Shown piece after piece: positions 1 through 8,212 of a stretch of DNA of 64,000 nucleotides. Every line of letters starts with the position of its first letter. Within the stretch, counting starts at the first letter, position 1. The translations under genes and the position numbers were made by a program. The notes beneath the pieces were generated by a model, which did not search any database, was not told where the DNA came from, and worked only from the letters and a program-made list of their open reading frames with translations. The stretch covers positions 62,001 to 126,000 of the forward strand of contig NC_013521.1 in NCBI RefSeq assembly GCF_000024925.1, given 5' to 3'. The DNA comes from Sanguibacter keddieii DSM 10542. GTDB lineage: Bacteria; Actinomycetota; Actinomycetes; Actinomycetales; Cellulomonadaceae.

Positions 1-254
1 TCGTACCCGCGCGAGGCCGCCGCGGGGATCCCGACGGTCGGCTCGACGACCACCCGTGCGCCGGCCGCCCGCGCGACCGCGGCGCTGTCGTCGGTCGAGG
101 CGTTGTCGACCACCACGACCTCGAAGGGGCGCCGGGTCTGGAGGGCCAGCGCCTCCAGGCACCGTGCGAGGAGCACGGCGTCGTCCTTGACCGGGATGAC
201 CACGGTGATGTCCAGGCGCCCCGGGACCGGGGCGGTGCCCTCGGCGGTGCTCAC
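1..254 (-). CDS. Family 2 glycosyltransferase, N-terminal part (cut by window edge)
   Basis: About 84 residues are visible, starting at a GTG. The opening reads as a GT-A fold: a beta strand ITVVIPVKDD near residues 16-25, then EVVVVDNASTDDS near residues 46-58, the nucleotide-sugar binding pattern of family 2 transferases. The rest lies outside the window, so acceptor and product cannot be named. The start codon overlaps the stop of the upstream membrane-protein gene by four bases (GTGA), so the two are probably translated together. Confidence 0.75.
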   Translation of the reverse strand, partial: MSTAEGTAPVPGRLDITVVIPVKDDAVLLARCLEALALQTRRPFEVVVVDNASTDDSAAVARAAGARVVVEPTVGIPAAASRGY

Positions 255-838
255 GAGCGCCTCGCGAGGAGGACGCCGGCGACGAGCGCGCCGACCCCGC
301 CGGCGGCGAGGTCCCCGAGGGTGTCGGTGTACCCGACGTTGATCGACCCGTCGACGAAGGTCGCCCCCGCCCACTCGCCGAGCTCCCACAGGACGGCGAG
401 CATCACGCCGAGCGCCGTCGTGACCACGACGATCCCGAGCGCCGGGCGCGCGGGCGTCGAGGGGTCCGCACCGGAGACCTGAGCGGGTCGCGGGCTCGCG
501 ACCGCACCGACGCGCACGAGAGTCCGCCACGCGAGGTCGGCGAGGACCCCCGTCGCGACCAGGTGCACCGCGAGGTCGAGCCACGGGACGGCCGCGTACA
601 GGTCGAGCAGGCCCATCCACGCCGCAGCAGACAGCACCAGCCCGAGCACGGGGTCGTGCACCCCGTGCAGGCCGAGCGCCCGCGGGACCACCGCGCCCAG
701 CAGGACGAGGGAGAGCAGCGCCGCGCCGACGGTGCCGTACAGCGCGGTGCCGACGACGAGGCTCGCGCCTGCGACCCAGCGGACGGCGTCGCCGGCGACC
801 AGGGTGGACGGTCTTCGTGCGGAGGTGCCGACGGTCAT
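251..838 (-). CDS. Multi-pass membrane protein (unknown function)
   Basis: A 195-residue protein with roughly five or six hydrophobic segments, including residues 20-50, 60-85 and 130-150. A conserved-looking patch near the C-terminus has Glu-Leu-Gly-Glu-Trp, then GYTDTLGDLAAGG. Acidic EW...DT..D patterns of this kind occur in DUF2238/YjdF-like membrane proteins, which is only a weak resemblance. It is the first gene of a two-gene unit with the glycosyltransferase (4-bp overlap). Its start sits six bases after a TAGGGT box, so the mRNA is probably leaderless. Confidence 0.6.
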   Translation of the reverse strand: MTVGTSARRPSTLVAGDAVRWVAGASLVVGTALYGTVGAALLSLVLLGAVVPRALGLHGVHDPVLGLVLSAAAWMGLLDLYAAVPWLDLAVHLVATGVLADLAWRTLVRVGAVASPRPAQVSGADPSTPARPALGIVVVTTALGVMLAVLWELGEWAGATFVDGSINVGYTDTLGDLAAGGVGALVAGVLLARRS

Positions 839-844
839 CGGGCA

Positions 845-850
845 ACCCTA
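845..850 (-). promoter_or_regulatory. -10 element of a leaderless promoter
   Basis: TAGGGT on the minus strand, six bases before the ATG at 838. The same TANNNT-N6-start arrangement recurs before several other genes in this window. Confidence 0.5.
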
Positions 851-923
851 GGTGCCAGGTGCCACCCGCGCCGGACGGAGAGCCAGGACGGAGGCGTCAC
901 GCGCTCGCGAGCCGTGCGCCCGG

Positions 924-1463
924 TCAGCGCCCGCCGCGACGGGGCTCGCGGGGCGGGCGCTCGCCGTCGTCCGTGCCGTCGTCGGCGGTGAAGAGGAGGT
1001 CGTGCAGCGTGACCTGCACCTTCTCGACGCGCGGGACGTCGTGGAGGGTGACGCCGGCCTTGTCGGTCGCGTCCGAGATCACGAGCGTCCCGCACCCGAG
1101 CAGCCGGTCGGTCAGGCCCATCTCGTAGGAGACGTCGTTGATCCGGTAGAGCGGGATGTCGCGCCCCGTGCGCGTGATGATGCCGCTGCGCGTGATGAGG
1201 CGGCGGTTGGTCACCGTGTACCGCGACGTGGTCCACCGCAGGAACGGCAGCAGCACCCACCCCACGAGGAGCACGAGCAGGACCACCCCTCCGGCGAGCA
1301 GGAGCCAGCCGCGCGCCGAGCTCTCCGGCAGCAGCACCACGAGCGCGACCGCCGCGACGAGGAGCACGACGAAGAGCGCCATCGCGCCGAACAACGCCTT
1401 GACGTGCGTACGGAGGTCCAGGACGACGTGCTCTCCGTCGGCCAGCCTGCTCTGCATGCTCAT
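924..1463 (-). CDS. PH-domain (bPH_2 / YdbS-like) membrane protein
   Basis: 179 residues. Two transmembrane helices lie at about residues 25-47 and 55-75. They are followed by a bacterial PH-like domain beginning TTSRYTVTNRRLITRSGII near residue 78, with the typical ending in which a Leu/Ile strand leads to DVPRVEKVQ. Such proteins sit in the cytoplasmic membrane and have no firmly assigned role. The C-terminus is a charged Asp/Arg tail. Two in-frame starts lie close together (MSM); the outer one is used here. Confidence 0.75.
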   Translation of the reverse strand: MSMQSRLADGEHVVLDLRTHVKALFGAMALFVVLLVAAVALVVLLPESSARGWLLLAGGVVLLVLLVGWVLLPFLRWTTSRYTVTNRRLITRSGIITRTGRDIPLYRINDVSYEMGLTDRLLGCGTLVISDATDKAGVTLHDVPRVEKVQVTLHDLLFTADDGTDDGERPPREPRRGGR

Positions 1464-1538
1464 GCGGTCATCGTCGCACCGCGCGCGCCTGGGCTCTACC
1501 CCCAGTCCACGCTGCGTCTGCGGCGCGTGCCGGTGGGC

Positions 1539-2294
1539 TCAGTCGAGCAGGCCTGCCTGGGCCGCCCGCGCACCCGCCTGGAACCGGCTGCTGGAGTCCA
1601 GGAGCTCCATGAGGGAGGAGACGTGGCGCCGGGCGGTCCGCACGGAGCAGCCGAGGCGCCGGGCCACGACCTCGTCCTTGTGGCCGTCGGCGAGCAGCGC
1701 GAGCACCGTCCGAGCCGTCTGGTCGATCTCCACCGTCTGCCCCTCGGCGTCGAGGAGCGCCGGGAAGTCCTGGGCCAGGGCCCAGTCCGCCTCGTAGCCG
1801 CGGGCGAGGTAGGCGACGAGACCGGGGTCCCGGATGAGCAGCGCACCCTCCGAACGGCCCTCGACGAACCGGGTGGCGAGGGCCGTGGTGTCGTCGAAGA
1901 TGAGGGTCCGGGCGGCGATCACCGGGACGGTCCGGATGAGCACGCCTGCGGGCAGCGCGAGCGCGGCGTAGCTCTGCGTGGCGGTCTGGGCCCGGGTGCT
2001 GTGCTGCAGCAGCGTGCGGACCTCGACGTCGCGAGCCGCCATGTCGGACACAGGACCCCACCAGGTCTCCACGTGGTCGGGTCCGAAGCCAGCACCCGGG
2101 TGCGCGCCCCACAGGCTGGTGGTCGCGGTGGCGATGAGCTCGGCCAGCAGCGCGACGATCGTGCCCTGGTCGGTGAGCGTCTCGACCCCCGCCCCCACGT
2201 CCAGGGTGCGCGGTCCGTCTGCCGCGCCGGCGAGGCTCGGCTCCCCCGGAGGGTCGTCGTCGTGCGCCGTCGGCACAGAGAGCTCCGGTGACAC
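1539..2294 (-). CDS. Helix-turn-helix (LuxR/GerE-type) transcriptional regulator
   Basis: 251 residues from a GTG preceded by GAGAGGGGG. The C-terminal 60 residues hold a GerE-like DNA-binding domain: TVLALLADGHKDEVVARRLG, then SVRTARRHVSSLMELL, the recognition helix region. The N-terminal 180 residues resemble the sensor part of actinobacterial TrmB/LuxR-type regulators, with no phosphoacceptor receiver domain visible. The gene is divergent from nagA (132-bp gap), so it may regulate that gene; this is inference. The same frame stays open far upstream across nagA and the hexosaminidase, but those codons are antisense to real genes. Confidence 0.7.
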   Translation of the reverse strand: MSPELSVPTAHDDDPPGEPSLAGAADGPRTLDVGAGVETLTDQGTIVALLAELIATATTSLWGAHPGAGFGPDHVETWWGPVSDMAARDVEVRTLLQHSTRAQTATQSYAALALPAGVLIRTVPVIAARTLIFDDTTALATRFVEGRSEGALLIRDPGLVAYLARGYEADWALAQDFPALLDAEGQTVEIDQTARTVLALLADGHKDEVVARRLGCSVRTARRHVSSLMELLDSSSRFQAGARAAQAGLLD

Positions 2295-2414
2295 GTCGTC
2301 GACCCCCTCTCTGCCGGCACCAGTGGTGTGATCTCGAGGGTATCCCACCGTCTCTGCGGCCCAGGAGAACGGGTCTGGGAGGTCCGGCGGGTCTGTGCCA
2401 CGAGGGCGTGTCGC

Positions 2415-2420
2415 TAGGGT
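2415..2420 (+). promoter_or_regulatory. -10 element of a leaderless nagA promoter
   Basis: TAGGGT, six bases before the nagA ATG, with no clear ribosome binding site between them. Confidence 0.5.
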
Positions 2421-2426
2421 GGGGAC

Positions 2427-3656
2427 ATGTCGAGCGCCCCACCCGCAGACCCCGCCGGCGCGCCCGGTCCCACCGTCTACCGCGCCGCCGTCGTGCACAC
2501 CGGGCACATCTCCCTGCGGCCGGGCTGGGTCGCGGTGGTCGACGGTGCCGTCGCCGCGGTCGGCGAGGGCGCTCCCGACGCCGCCTGGGCTGCCGCCGAG
2601 CACGTCGACCTCGGTGAGCGCACCGTGGTCCCGGGCTTCGTCGACCTGCACTGCCACGGTGGCGGGGGAGCGGCCTTCGGGGCCGGCCACGACGCCGCGA
2701 CGGTCGTCGGCGACGCCCGCGTCGTCGCCGCCACGCACCGGGCGCACGGGACCACGACGCTCGTCGCCAGCCTGGTGACCGCCCCGCTCGAGCAGCTGCA
2801 CGCGTCGGTCCTCGCCCTGGCGCCCCTCGTCGAGAGCGGCGAGCTCGCCGGCGTGCACCTCGAGGGCCCGTGGCTCAGCCCGCTGCACCGCGGAGCCCAC
2901 GCCCCCGCGCTGCTGCGCGAGCCGCTCCTCGACGACGTCGACCTGCTCCTGGGTGCGCGGCCGGGGGTCGTCGCGGTCGTGACGATCGCCCCGGAGCTGC
3001 CGGGCGGGCTCGAGGCCGTCCGCCGCATCGTCGAGCACGGTGCTGTCGCGGCGATCGGGCACACCGACGCCGACGCGGCCACGGCGGTCGCCGCGGTGGA
3101 CGCCGGGGCGACCCTCGCCACCCACCTGTTCAACGCCATGCCGCCGGTCCACCACCGGGCACCGGGCCCGGTGCTCGCCTTGCTCGAGGACGACCGCGTC
3201 ACCGTCGAGCTCATCGCCGACGGGGTGCACCTGCACCCGCTCACGCTCCAGCACGCCGCACGGTCGGCCGGCCCGCGGCGCACCGCCCTCGTCACGGACG
3301 CCATGGCGGCGACCGGGGTCGCCGACGGGGAGTACCTGCTCGGGGCGCTCGTCGTCGACGTCCTCGACGGGGTCGCGCGGGTCCGCGACGACGGCGCGAT
3401 CGCCGGCAGCACCCTCACCCTCGACCACGCCCTCCAGGGGGCCGTCGCGGCCGGGGTGCCCTTCGAGGACGCGGTCGCCGCGCTGACCACCACCCCGGCT
3501 CGGGTGCTCGGGCGCACGGACGTGGGCGCCCTCGAGCCGGGAGCCCGGGCCGACCTCGTCGTGCTCGACGAGGCGCTCGCGGTCGTCGCCGTGGTGCAGG
3601 GCGGGCGCAGCGTGGCGGTCGCCGCGCCCGCCCTGCACCAGGCCTCTCAGGCCTGA
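2427..3656 (+). CDS. nagA: N-acetylglucosamine-6-phosphate deacetylase
   Basis: 409 residues, slightly longer than typical NagA (about 380-390). It converts GlcNAc-6-P to GlcN-6-P plus acetate in the cytoplasm, the first committed step of GlcNAc use. Family motifs appear in order: the metal-binding His-x-His in FVDLHCHGGG (residues 75 and 77), HLEGPWLSP with its catalytic Glu, AIGHTDA, THLFNAMPP with a metal-binding His, LIADGVHLHP, and the catalytic Asp in LVTDAMAATG. GSTLTLDHA closes the barrel. NagB, encoded 2.8 kb downstream, takes the product on to fructose-6-P. Transcription probably starts at the ATG. Confidence 0.95.
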   Translation: MSSAPPADPAGAPGPTVYRAAVVHTGHISLRPGWVAVVDGAVAAVGEGAPDAAWAAAEHVDLGERTVVPGFVDLHCHGGGGAAFGAGHDAATVVGDARVVAATHRAHGTTTLVASLVTAPLEQLHASVLALAPLVESGELAGVHLEGPWLSPLHRGAHAPALLREPLLDDVDLLLGARPGVVAVVTIAPELPGGLEAVRRIVEHGAVAAIGHTDADAATAVAAVDAGATLATHLFNAMPPVHHRAPGPVLALLEDDRVTVELIADGVHLHPLTLQHAARSAGPRRTALVTDAMAATGVADGEYLLGALVVDVLDGVARVRDDGAIAGSTLTLDHALQGAVAAGVPFEDAVAALTTTPARVLGRTDVGALEPGARADLVVLDEALAVVAVVQGGRSVAVAAPALHQASQA

Positions 3657-3669
3657 GGACCGGGTCTGC

Positions 3670-5091
3670 TCAGTCCCAGTCGACCTGCGTCGACCGGTAG
3701 AACACGAGACCGTCCTCGTCCCACCACCGCCCGTGCTGGGCGAGCGCCGTGCGGAAGGCGCCGAGGTCCTTGGGGGAGCCCCAGGCGACGGACGCGATGG
3801 CGGGCAGCCGCGGCAGGGTGAGCATGGTGAGGTCGTCGAAGGACCGCGGCGTCTCCGTCCAGAGGCAGGCCTCGACGCCGACCACCGACTCCGCGGGGAT
3901 GTCGGGGAGCTCGGCGACGGGGTCCCAGTCGTAGGCGTCCTCGACGTCGATGAGCGCCGCCCAGTCCAGGCCGAGCGGGAAGTCGGCCGTGTACTTCTGG
4001 TCGAGGTAGGCGCGGTTGCCGGGCGACGCGACGAACTGGACGTCCTGCTCGCGCGCGACCTTCCCCATGTGGCCGGTCTCGAACTGCGAGGTCCAGTACT
4101 GCAGGCGTGTCTGCGGGGGGAGGGCGGCACCCGCCGCCTCCTGCCAGAAGACCACCTTGGTGCCGTGGGCCGCGGCGACGGCGCCGAGCCGCTCCATGTA
4201 GGTGACGTACTGCTCGCGGGTGAGGGTCAGCGACTCGTCGCCGCCGAGGTGGATGTACTCCCCGAGGGTGTGCTCGGCGAGGGTCGCGACGACGTCGTCC
4301 ACGAAGGCCCACGCCTCGTCGGAGGTGAGGTGCAGCGAGCTGAAGCCGACCTCGGTCCCGGTGTAGGGCTCGCGCTCCTGGCCGTCCGGGCTGATCTCGG
4401 GGTAGGCCACCTGCGCGGCGTGCGTGTGCCCCGGGAGGTCGACCTCGGGGACGATCACCACGTGCCGGTCGAGGGCGTACTGCTGGAGCTCGTGGTAGTC
4501 CGCGAGGGTGAGCGACCCGCCCTCGCCGCCGGCGACGTCCTGCGCGGAGGAGAGCTTGGTGAGCAGCGGTCGGCTCGGGATCTCCAGGCGCCAGCCCTGG
4601 TCGTCGCTGAGGTGCAGGTGCAGCTGGTTGAGGCGGTAGGACGCCGCGAGGTCGATCACGCGGCGGATGTCCGCGGGGCCGAAGTAGAACCGGGCGATGT
4701 CGAGCATCATGCCGCGCACGGGGTAGGTGGGGGCGTCGGACAGCGTCACGGCCGGGACACCGCCGTCCCGTACCATCTGCGCGAGCGACTGGACGGCCCA
4801 GAACGCGCCGGCCTCGTCGGCGGCCGTGAGGGTCCAGGCCTCGGGGGCGAGGTCCAGGGTGTAGCCCTCGGCCGCGAGCGAGGGGTCGAGCCGTGCGTCG
4901 ACCACGACCGTCGGGGTCGGGGCGTCGGCGGTGACGCCCCGGGTCAGGAGGCGCCTGGCTGCTGCGCTCGCGCGGGGCGCCCACGGCTCGAGGGCTGCGG
5001 CGAGGGAGTCGACGTGGGCTGCGGTGAGCGGCGTCGTCGTCGCGTCGGTGGTCGCGATCGTCTGCGGAGCAGGGATGAGAGGAAGGGTCAT
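3670..5091 (-). CDS. Beta-N-acetylhexosaminidase, glycoside hydrolase family 20
   Basis: 473 residues with an N-terminal GH20b-like domain (to about residue 120) and a catalytic barrel. The barrel carries LHLHLSDDQGW at 157-167 and HLGGDES at 281-287, whose Asp-Glu pair (285/286) is the substrate-assisted catalytic pair of family 20. There is no signal peptide, so it should act inside the cell on imported chitobiose-type oligosaccharides and release GlcNAc for the ROK kinase and NagA. It is convergent with nagA (13-bp gap) and divergent from the ROK repressor, whose operator-like repeat lies in the shared 89-bp region. Confidence 0.93.
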   Translation of the reverse strand: MTLPLIPAPQTIATTDATTTPLTAAHVDSLAAALEPWAPRASAAARRLLTRGVTADAPTPTVVVDARLDPSLAAEGYTLDLAPEAWTLTAADEAGAFWAVQSLAQMVRDGGVPAVTLSDAPTYPVRGMMLDIARFYFGPADIRRVIDLAASYRLNQLHLHLSDDQGWRLEIPSRPLLTKLSSAQDVAGGEGGSLTLADYHELQQYALDRHVVIVPEVDLPGHTHAAQVAYPEISPDGQEREPYTGTEVGFSSLHLTSDEAWAFVDDVVATLAEHTLGEYIHLGGDESLTLTREQYVTYMERLGAVAAAHGTKVVFWQEAAGAALPPQTRLQYWTSQFETGHMGKVAREQDVQFVASPGNRAYLDQKYTADFPLGLDWAALIDVEDAYDWDPVAELPDIPAESVVGVEACLWTETPRSFDDLTMLTLPRLPAIASVAWGSPKDLGAFRTALAQHGRWWDEDGLVFYRSTQVDWD

Positions 5092-5153
5092 GGTGTCACC
5101 TCAGGACGTCGTGCGGAGTGGTGGACGAGTCGCGGTCGGGCGATTGACAGCGA

Positions 5154-5176
5154 CTAAGTATGTAAGGTGTACTTAG
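5154..5176. promoter_or_regulatory. Inverted-repeat operator between the hexosaminidase gene and the ROK repressor
   Basis: CTAAGTA and TACTTAG form perfect 7-bp arms (5154-5160 and 5170-5176) around a 9-bp spacer. The repeat ends four bases before the ROK repressor ATG, and a TTGACA box lies just upstream at 5144. The AT-rich repeat stands out from its surroundings and is well placed for autorepression and for control of the divergent hexosaminidase gene. Which protein binds is inferred from position. Confidence 0.6.
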
Positions 5177-5180
5177 TATT

Positions 5181-6338
5181 ATGGCACGCAACCCCGCACC
5201 TGCCGAGACCCGCCGTGCGACGGCGAGACCGGGCTCGGCACCCGGCAAGCTCCTGCCCTCGGACGCCCGCATCCACCACAGGTCGCTGATCCTCCAGCAC
5301 CTCTTCGACGACGGCCCCTACAGCCGCGCCGACCTCGCCCGCATGACCGGGCTCGCCCGGGTCACCGTCTCCGACGTCGTCAGCGACCTCCTCGAGGCCG
5401 GCCTCGTCGCCGAGCTCGGCGTCCGCCCCGGCACCCACATGGGCAAGCCCGCCACCCTCGTCGGCGTCGACGTCACCGGCGCCTACGTGGTCTGCCTCGA
5501 CCTCTCCGACGACGCCGTGCTCCGCGGCGCGCTCGTCGACCTCGCCGGCACCCGCGTCAAGACCACCCAGGTCGACCTCGACGGAGCGACCGGCCAGGAC
5601 GCCGTTGACAAGACCGTCACCCTCGCCCGACGCCTCGTCGACACCGCCCCCGGGCGCGTCCTCGGCGTCGGCGTCGGCACCCCCGGCGTCGTGTCCGTCG
5701 ACGGGGTCGTCCGGCGCGCCCCCAACCTCGGCTGGACCAACGTCGACCTCCGCAGAGAGATCGAGGAGGCCCTCGGGCACCCCACCTACGTCGCCAACGA
5801 CGCCGACACCGCGGCGCTCGCGGAGGACACCTTCGGCCAGGGGTCGGGCGACGGGCTGCTGCTCGTCGAGATCGGCCACGGTGTCGGTGCCGGGATCCTC
5901 GTCGACGGCGTGCTGCTGCGCGGCCCCGACGGCACCGCGGGCGAGATCGGCCACGTCAACGTGCTCGCCGACGGCCCGGAGTGCTCCTGCGGGCGGCGCG
6001 GCTGCCTCGAGGCGCTCGTGTCGGCCCCGCGGCTGCGGGCCAGGATCGACGGCCTCAGCGCGGCCGAGGCCGCCGGGGTGCTCGCCGCCGCCGGACGGCA
6101 GCTCGGCAAGATCCTCGCGCCCGTCACCCAGGCGCTCGGGCTGCGCGACGTCGTGCTCTCCGGCCCGGAGGAGCTGCTCGGCGGCCCGCTGCTCCAGGCG
6201 GCCGAGTCCACCGTCCTCGCGCTGACCCGGCCCTTCGGCGACCAGCACGTGCGGCTGCGCATGTCGGCCCTCGGGCACGACGGCGTGCTGGCCGGAGCCG
6301 CCGCCCACGTCCTCGGCCGAGAGCTCGGCCTGTCGTAG
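5181..6338 (+). CDS. ROK-family transcriptional repressor (NagC/XylR type)
   Basis: 385 residues. A winged helix-turn-helix occupies about residues 30-90 (HRSLILQHLF...YSRADLARMTGLARVTVSDVVSDLL). The ROK fold follows, with the zinc-binding cysteine cluster in CSCGRRGCLEALVS near residue 270 and the conserved GEIGHVNV just before it. NagC-like proteins sense GlcNAc-6-P or a related sugar and release DNA. The genes around it (hexosaminidase, nagA, nagB, kinase) make an amino-sugar signal likely. The start has no Shine-Dalgarno sequence and lies directly after the operator. Confidence 0.85.
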   Translation: MARNPAPAETRRATARPGSAPGKLLPSDARIHHRSLILQHLFDDGPYSRADLARMTGLARVTVSDVVSDLLEAGLVAELGVRPGTHMGKPATLVGVDVTGAYVVCLDLSDDAVLRGALVDLAGTRVKTTQVDLDGATGQDAVDKTVTLARRLVDTAPGRVLGVGVGTPGVVSVDGVVRRAPNLGWTNVDLRREIEEALGHPTYVANDADTAALAEDTFGQGSGDGLLLVEIGHGVGAGILVDGVLLRGPDGTAGEIGHVNVLADGPECSCGRRGCLEALVSAPRLRARIDGLSAAEAAGVLAAAGRQLGKILAPVTQALGLRDVVLSGPEELLGGPLLQAAESTVLALTRPFGDQHVRLRMSALGHDGVLAGAAAHVLGRELGLS

Positions 6339-6447
6339 GCACCGCCCACCTCCCGGCGCACCGGTCGTCCACGCGACCCGAGCCACCTGACCGAGCCTGA
6401 CCGTGACGCCGACGCGTCGCACCGACGCACGACGGAAGGACCCCTTC

Positions 6448-7230
6448 ATGGAGATCGTGATCCTGGACAGCACCGAGCGCATCGCCTCGGCCGCCGCCGA
6501 CGCCGTCGAGCAGGTGCTGCGGACCCACGAGACCCCGGTCCTCGGCCTCGCCACCGGCTCGTCCCCGCTGCCGGTGTACCGAGAGATCGTGCGGCGTCAC
6601 ACGGAGGACGGCCTGAGCCTCGCGCACGCCCGCGCGTTCCTGCTCGACGAGTACGTCGGGCTGCCGCACGGCCACCCCGAGTCCTACCGCGAGGTCATCC
6701 GGCGCGAGCTCACCGGGCTGGTCGACATCCCGGCCGCATCCGTCCAGGGCCCCGACGGCGGGGCGGACGACGTCGCCGCCGCGGGACGGCGCTACGACGA
6801 GGCCATCCACGCCGCCGGGGGCGTCGACCTCCAGCTGCTGGGGATCGGGTCGGACGGCCACATCGCCTTCAACGAGCCTGGCTCGTCGCTCGCCTCGCGG
6901 ACCCGGCTCAAGACCCTCACCGAGCAGACCCGGCAGGACAACGCGCGGTTCTTCGACCACGTCGACGACGTCCCGTACCACGTGCTCACCCAGGGCCTCG
7001 GGACGATCATGGAGGCCCGCCACCTCGTGCTCGTCGCCACCGGCGAGGGCAAGGCAGAGGCCGTCGCCGCGATGGTCGAGGGTCCTGTGAGCCAGGTGTG
7101 CCCCGCGTCGGTCACCCAGATGCACCCGCACGTGAGCGTCCTGCTCGACGAGGCCGCCGCGTCGCGCCTGCGCCTCGCCGACTACTACCGCCACACCTAC
7201 GCCCACAAACCCGCCTGGCAGGGGTTGTGA
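6448..7230 (+). CDS. nagB: Glucosamine-6-phosphate deaminase
   Basis: 260 residues, the normal NagB length. It isomerises and deaminates GlcN-6-P to fructose-6-P and ammonia. Family patterns are clear: LGLATGSSPLPVY near residue 33, FLLDEYVGL near residue 67, the catalytic segment LLGIGSDGHIAFNEPGSS near residue 130 with its active-site Asp and His, and LVATGEGKAEAV. I start at the ATG after GGAAGGA (6433-6440); an in-frame upstream ATG would add 15 unlikely residues. The last bases overlap the next gene's GTG (GTGA), coupling the two. Confidence 0.95.
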   Translation: MEIVILDSTERIASAAADAVEQVLRTHETPVLGLATGSSPLPVYREIVRRHTEDGLSLAHARAFLLDEYVGLPHGHPESYREVIRRELTGLVDIPAASVQGPDGGADDVAAAGRRYDEAIHAAGGVDLQLLGIGSDGHIAFNEPGSSLASRTRLKTLTEQTRQDNARFFDHVDDVPYHVLTQGLGTIMEARHLVLVATGEGKAEAVAAMVEGPVSQVCPASVTQMHPHVSVLLDEAAASRLRLADYYRHTYAHKPAWQGL

Positions 7231-8159
7231 GCGACCGCCTGGTCCTCGCGCTCGACATCGGGGGGACCAACGCCCGGGGCGAGGTGCTCGACGTGCGCCT
7301 CGGCGCACCCCTGGTCCGCGCCGACCTGCCCACCCCCGAGCAGGACGGCGAGGCCACCATCGCGACCATCGAGTCGCTGTGCCGGCTGCTGCTCGCCGGG
7401 CTCTCCGAGACCGACCGCGCCCGGGTGCAGGCCGTCGGGCTCGCCGTGCCCGGGATCATCGACGCCGAGACCGGCGTGGTGCGCCTCGCGAGCAACCTCG
7501 GGTGGTCGGACGAGCCCGTGGCCGCGAGGCTGTCCGCGCTGCTCGGGCTCGAGGTCGTGCTGCACCACGACGTCACGGCCGCCGGGCTCGCCGAGCACCG
7601 CCTCGGTGCCGGCGCGGGCGCGCCCGACCTGCTCGCCGTGTTCATCGGGACCGGGATGGCGGCGCTCGTCGTCACCGGCGGCGAGGTGGTGTCCGGCGGC
7701 CTGCACCAGGCCGGCGAGATCGGGCACATGCCCGTCGAGCAGGGCGGGCGCCCGTGCCCGTGCGGGCAGACGGGGTGCCTCGAGATGTACGCCTCGGCGC
7801 GAGCCATCGGCCGTGCCTACGGCGCGGTCACCGGGGACGTCTCGGCGACCTCCCTCGACGTGGTCACGGCTCTCGGCACGGACCCCCGGGCCGACGCCGT
7901 GTGGTCCGAGGCCATGGACTGGCTCGCCCACGGGCTCCTCGGCCCCATCACGCTGCTCTCGCCCGTGCGCATCGTGCTCGGCGGAGGGCTGTCCGCGTCC
8001 GGCGCCGTCCTCGTCGACGCGCTGCGCACCCGGCTCGACGCGCTGTCCCACGTGGCCGCGGTCCCCGAGATCGTCACCGCGTCGCTCGGGCAGCGGGCCG
8101 GCGTGCTCGGGTCGGGGCTCGCGACCTTCGCGGCGATCGAGCGCACCCAGCTGGTGTGA
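7227..8159 (+). CDS. ROK-family sugar kinase (probable N-acetylglucosamine or glucose kinase)
   Basis: 310 residues from a GTG that overlaps the nagB stop by four bases. The ATP-binding ALDIGGTN motif is at residues 8-15. The ROK sugar-binding signature HQAGEIGHMPVEQGG is followed by the zinc cluster CPCGQTGCLEMYAS. There is no DNA-binding domain, unlike the ROK repressor two genes upstream, so it is an enzyme. Coupling to nagB suggests that it phosphorylates GlcNAc released by the intracellular hexosaminidase. Glucose as substrate cannot be excluded. Confidence 0.85.
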   Translation: MSDRLVLALDIGGTNARGEVLDVRLGAPLVRADLPTPEQDGEATIATIESLCRLLLAGLSETDRARVQAVGLAVPGIIDAETGVVRLASNLGWSDEPVAARLSALLGLEVVLHHDVTAAGLAEHRLGAGAGAPDLLAVFIGTGMAALVVTGGEVVSGGLHQAGEIGHMPVEQGGRPCPCGQTGCLEMYASARAIGRAYGAVTGDVSATSLDVVTALGTDPRADAVWSEAMDWLAHGLLGPITLLSPVRIVLGGGLSASGAVLVDALRTRLDALSHVAAVPEIVTASLGQRAGVLGSGLATFAAIERTQLV

Positions 8160-8168
8160 GCGCTCGAC

Positions 8169-8193
8169 CACCGCGGTACAGGCTGCCGCGGTG
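8169..8193. terminator. Hairpin between convergent genes
   Basis: CACCGCGG and CCGCGGTG form a perfect 8-bp stem with a 9-base loop, between the ROK kinase and the convergent flavin oxidoreductase gene. No T-run follows on either side, so terminator function is inferred from position. Confidence 0.45.
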
Positions 8194-8212
8194 CAGGATG
8201 CGGCGGTGCTGG

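Noticed and set aside
2295-4130. Upstream extension of the helix-turn-helix regulator frame to 863 codons
   Set aside because: It runs antisense through nagA and into the hexosaminidase gene. The regulator start at 2294 has its own binding site.
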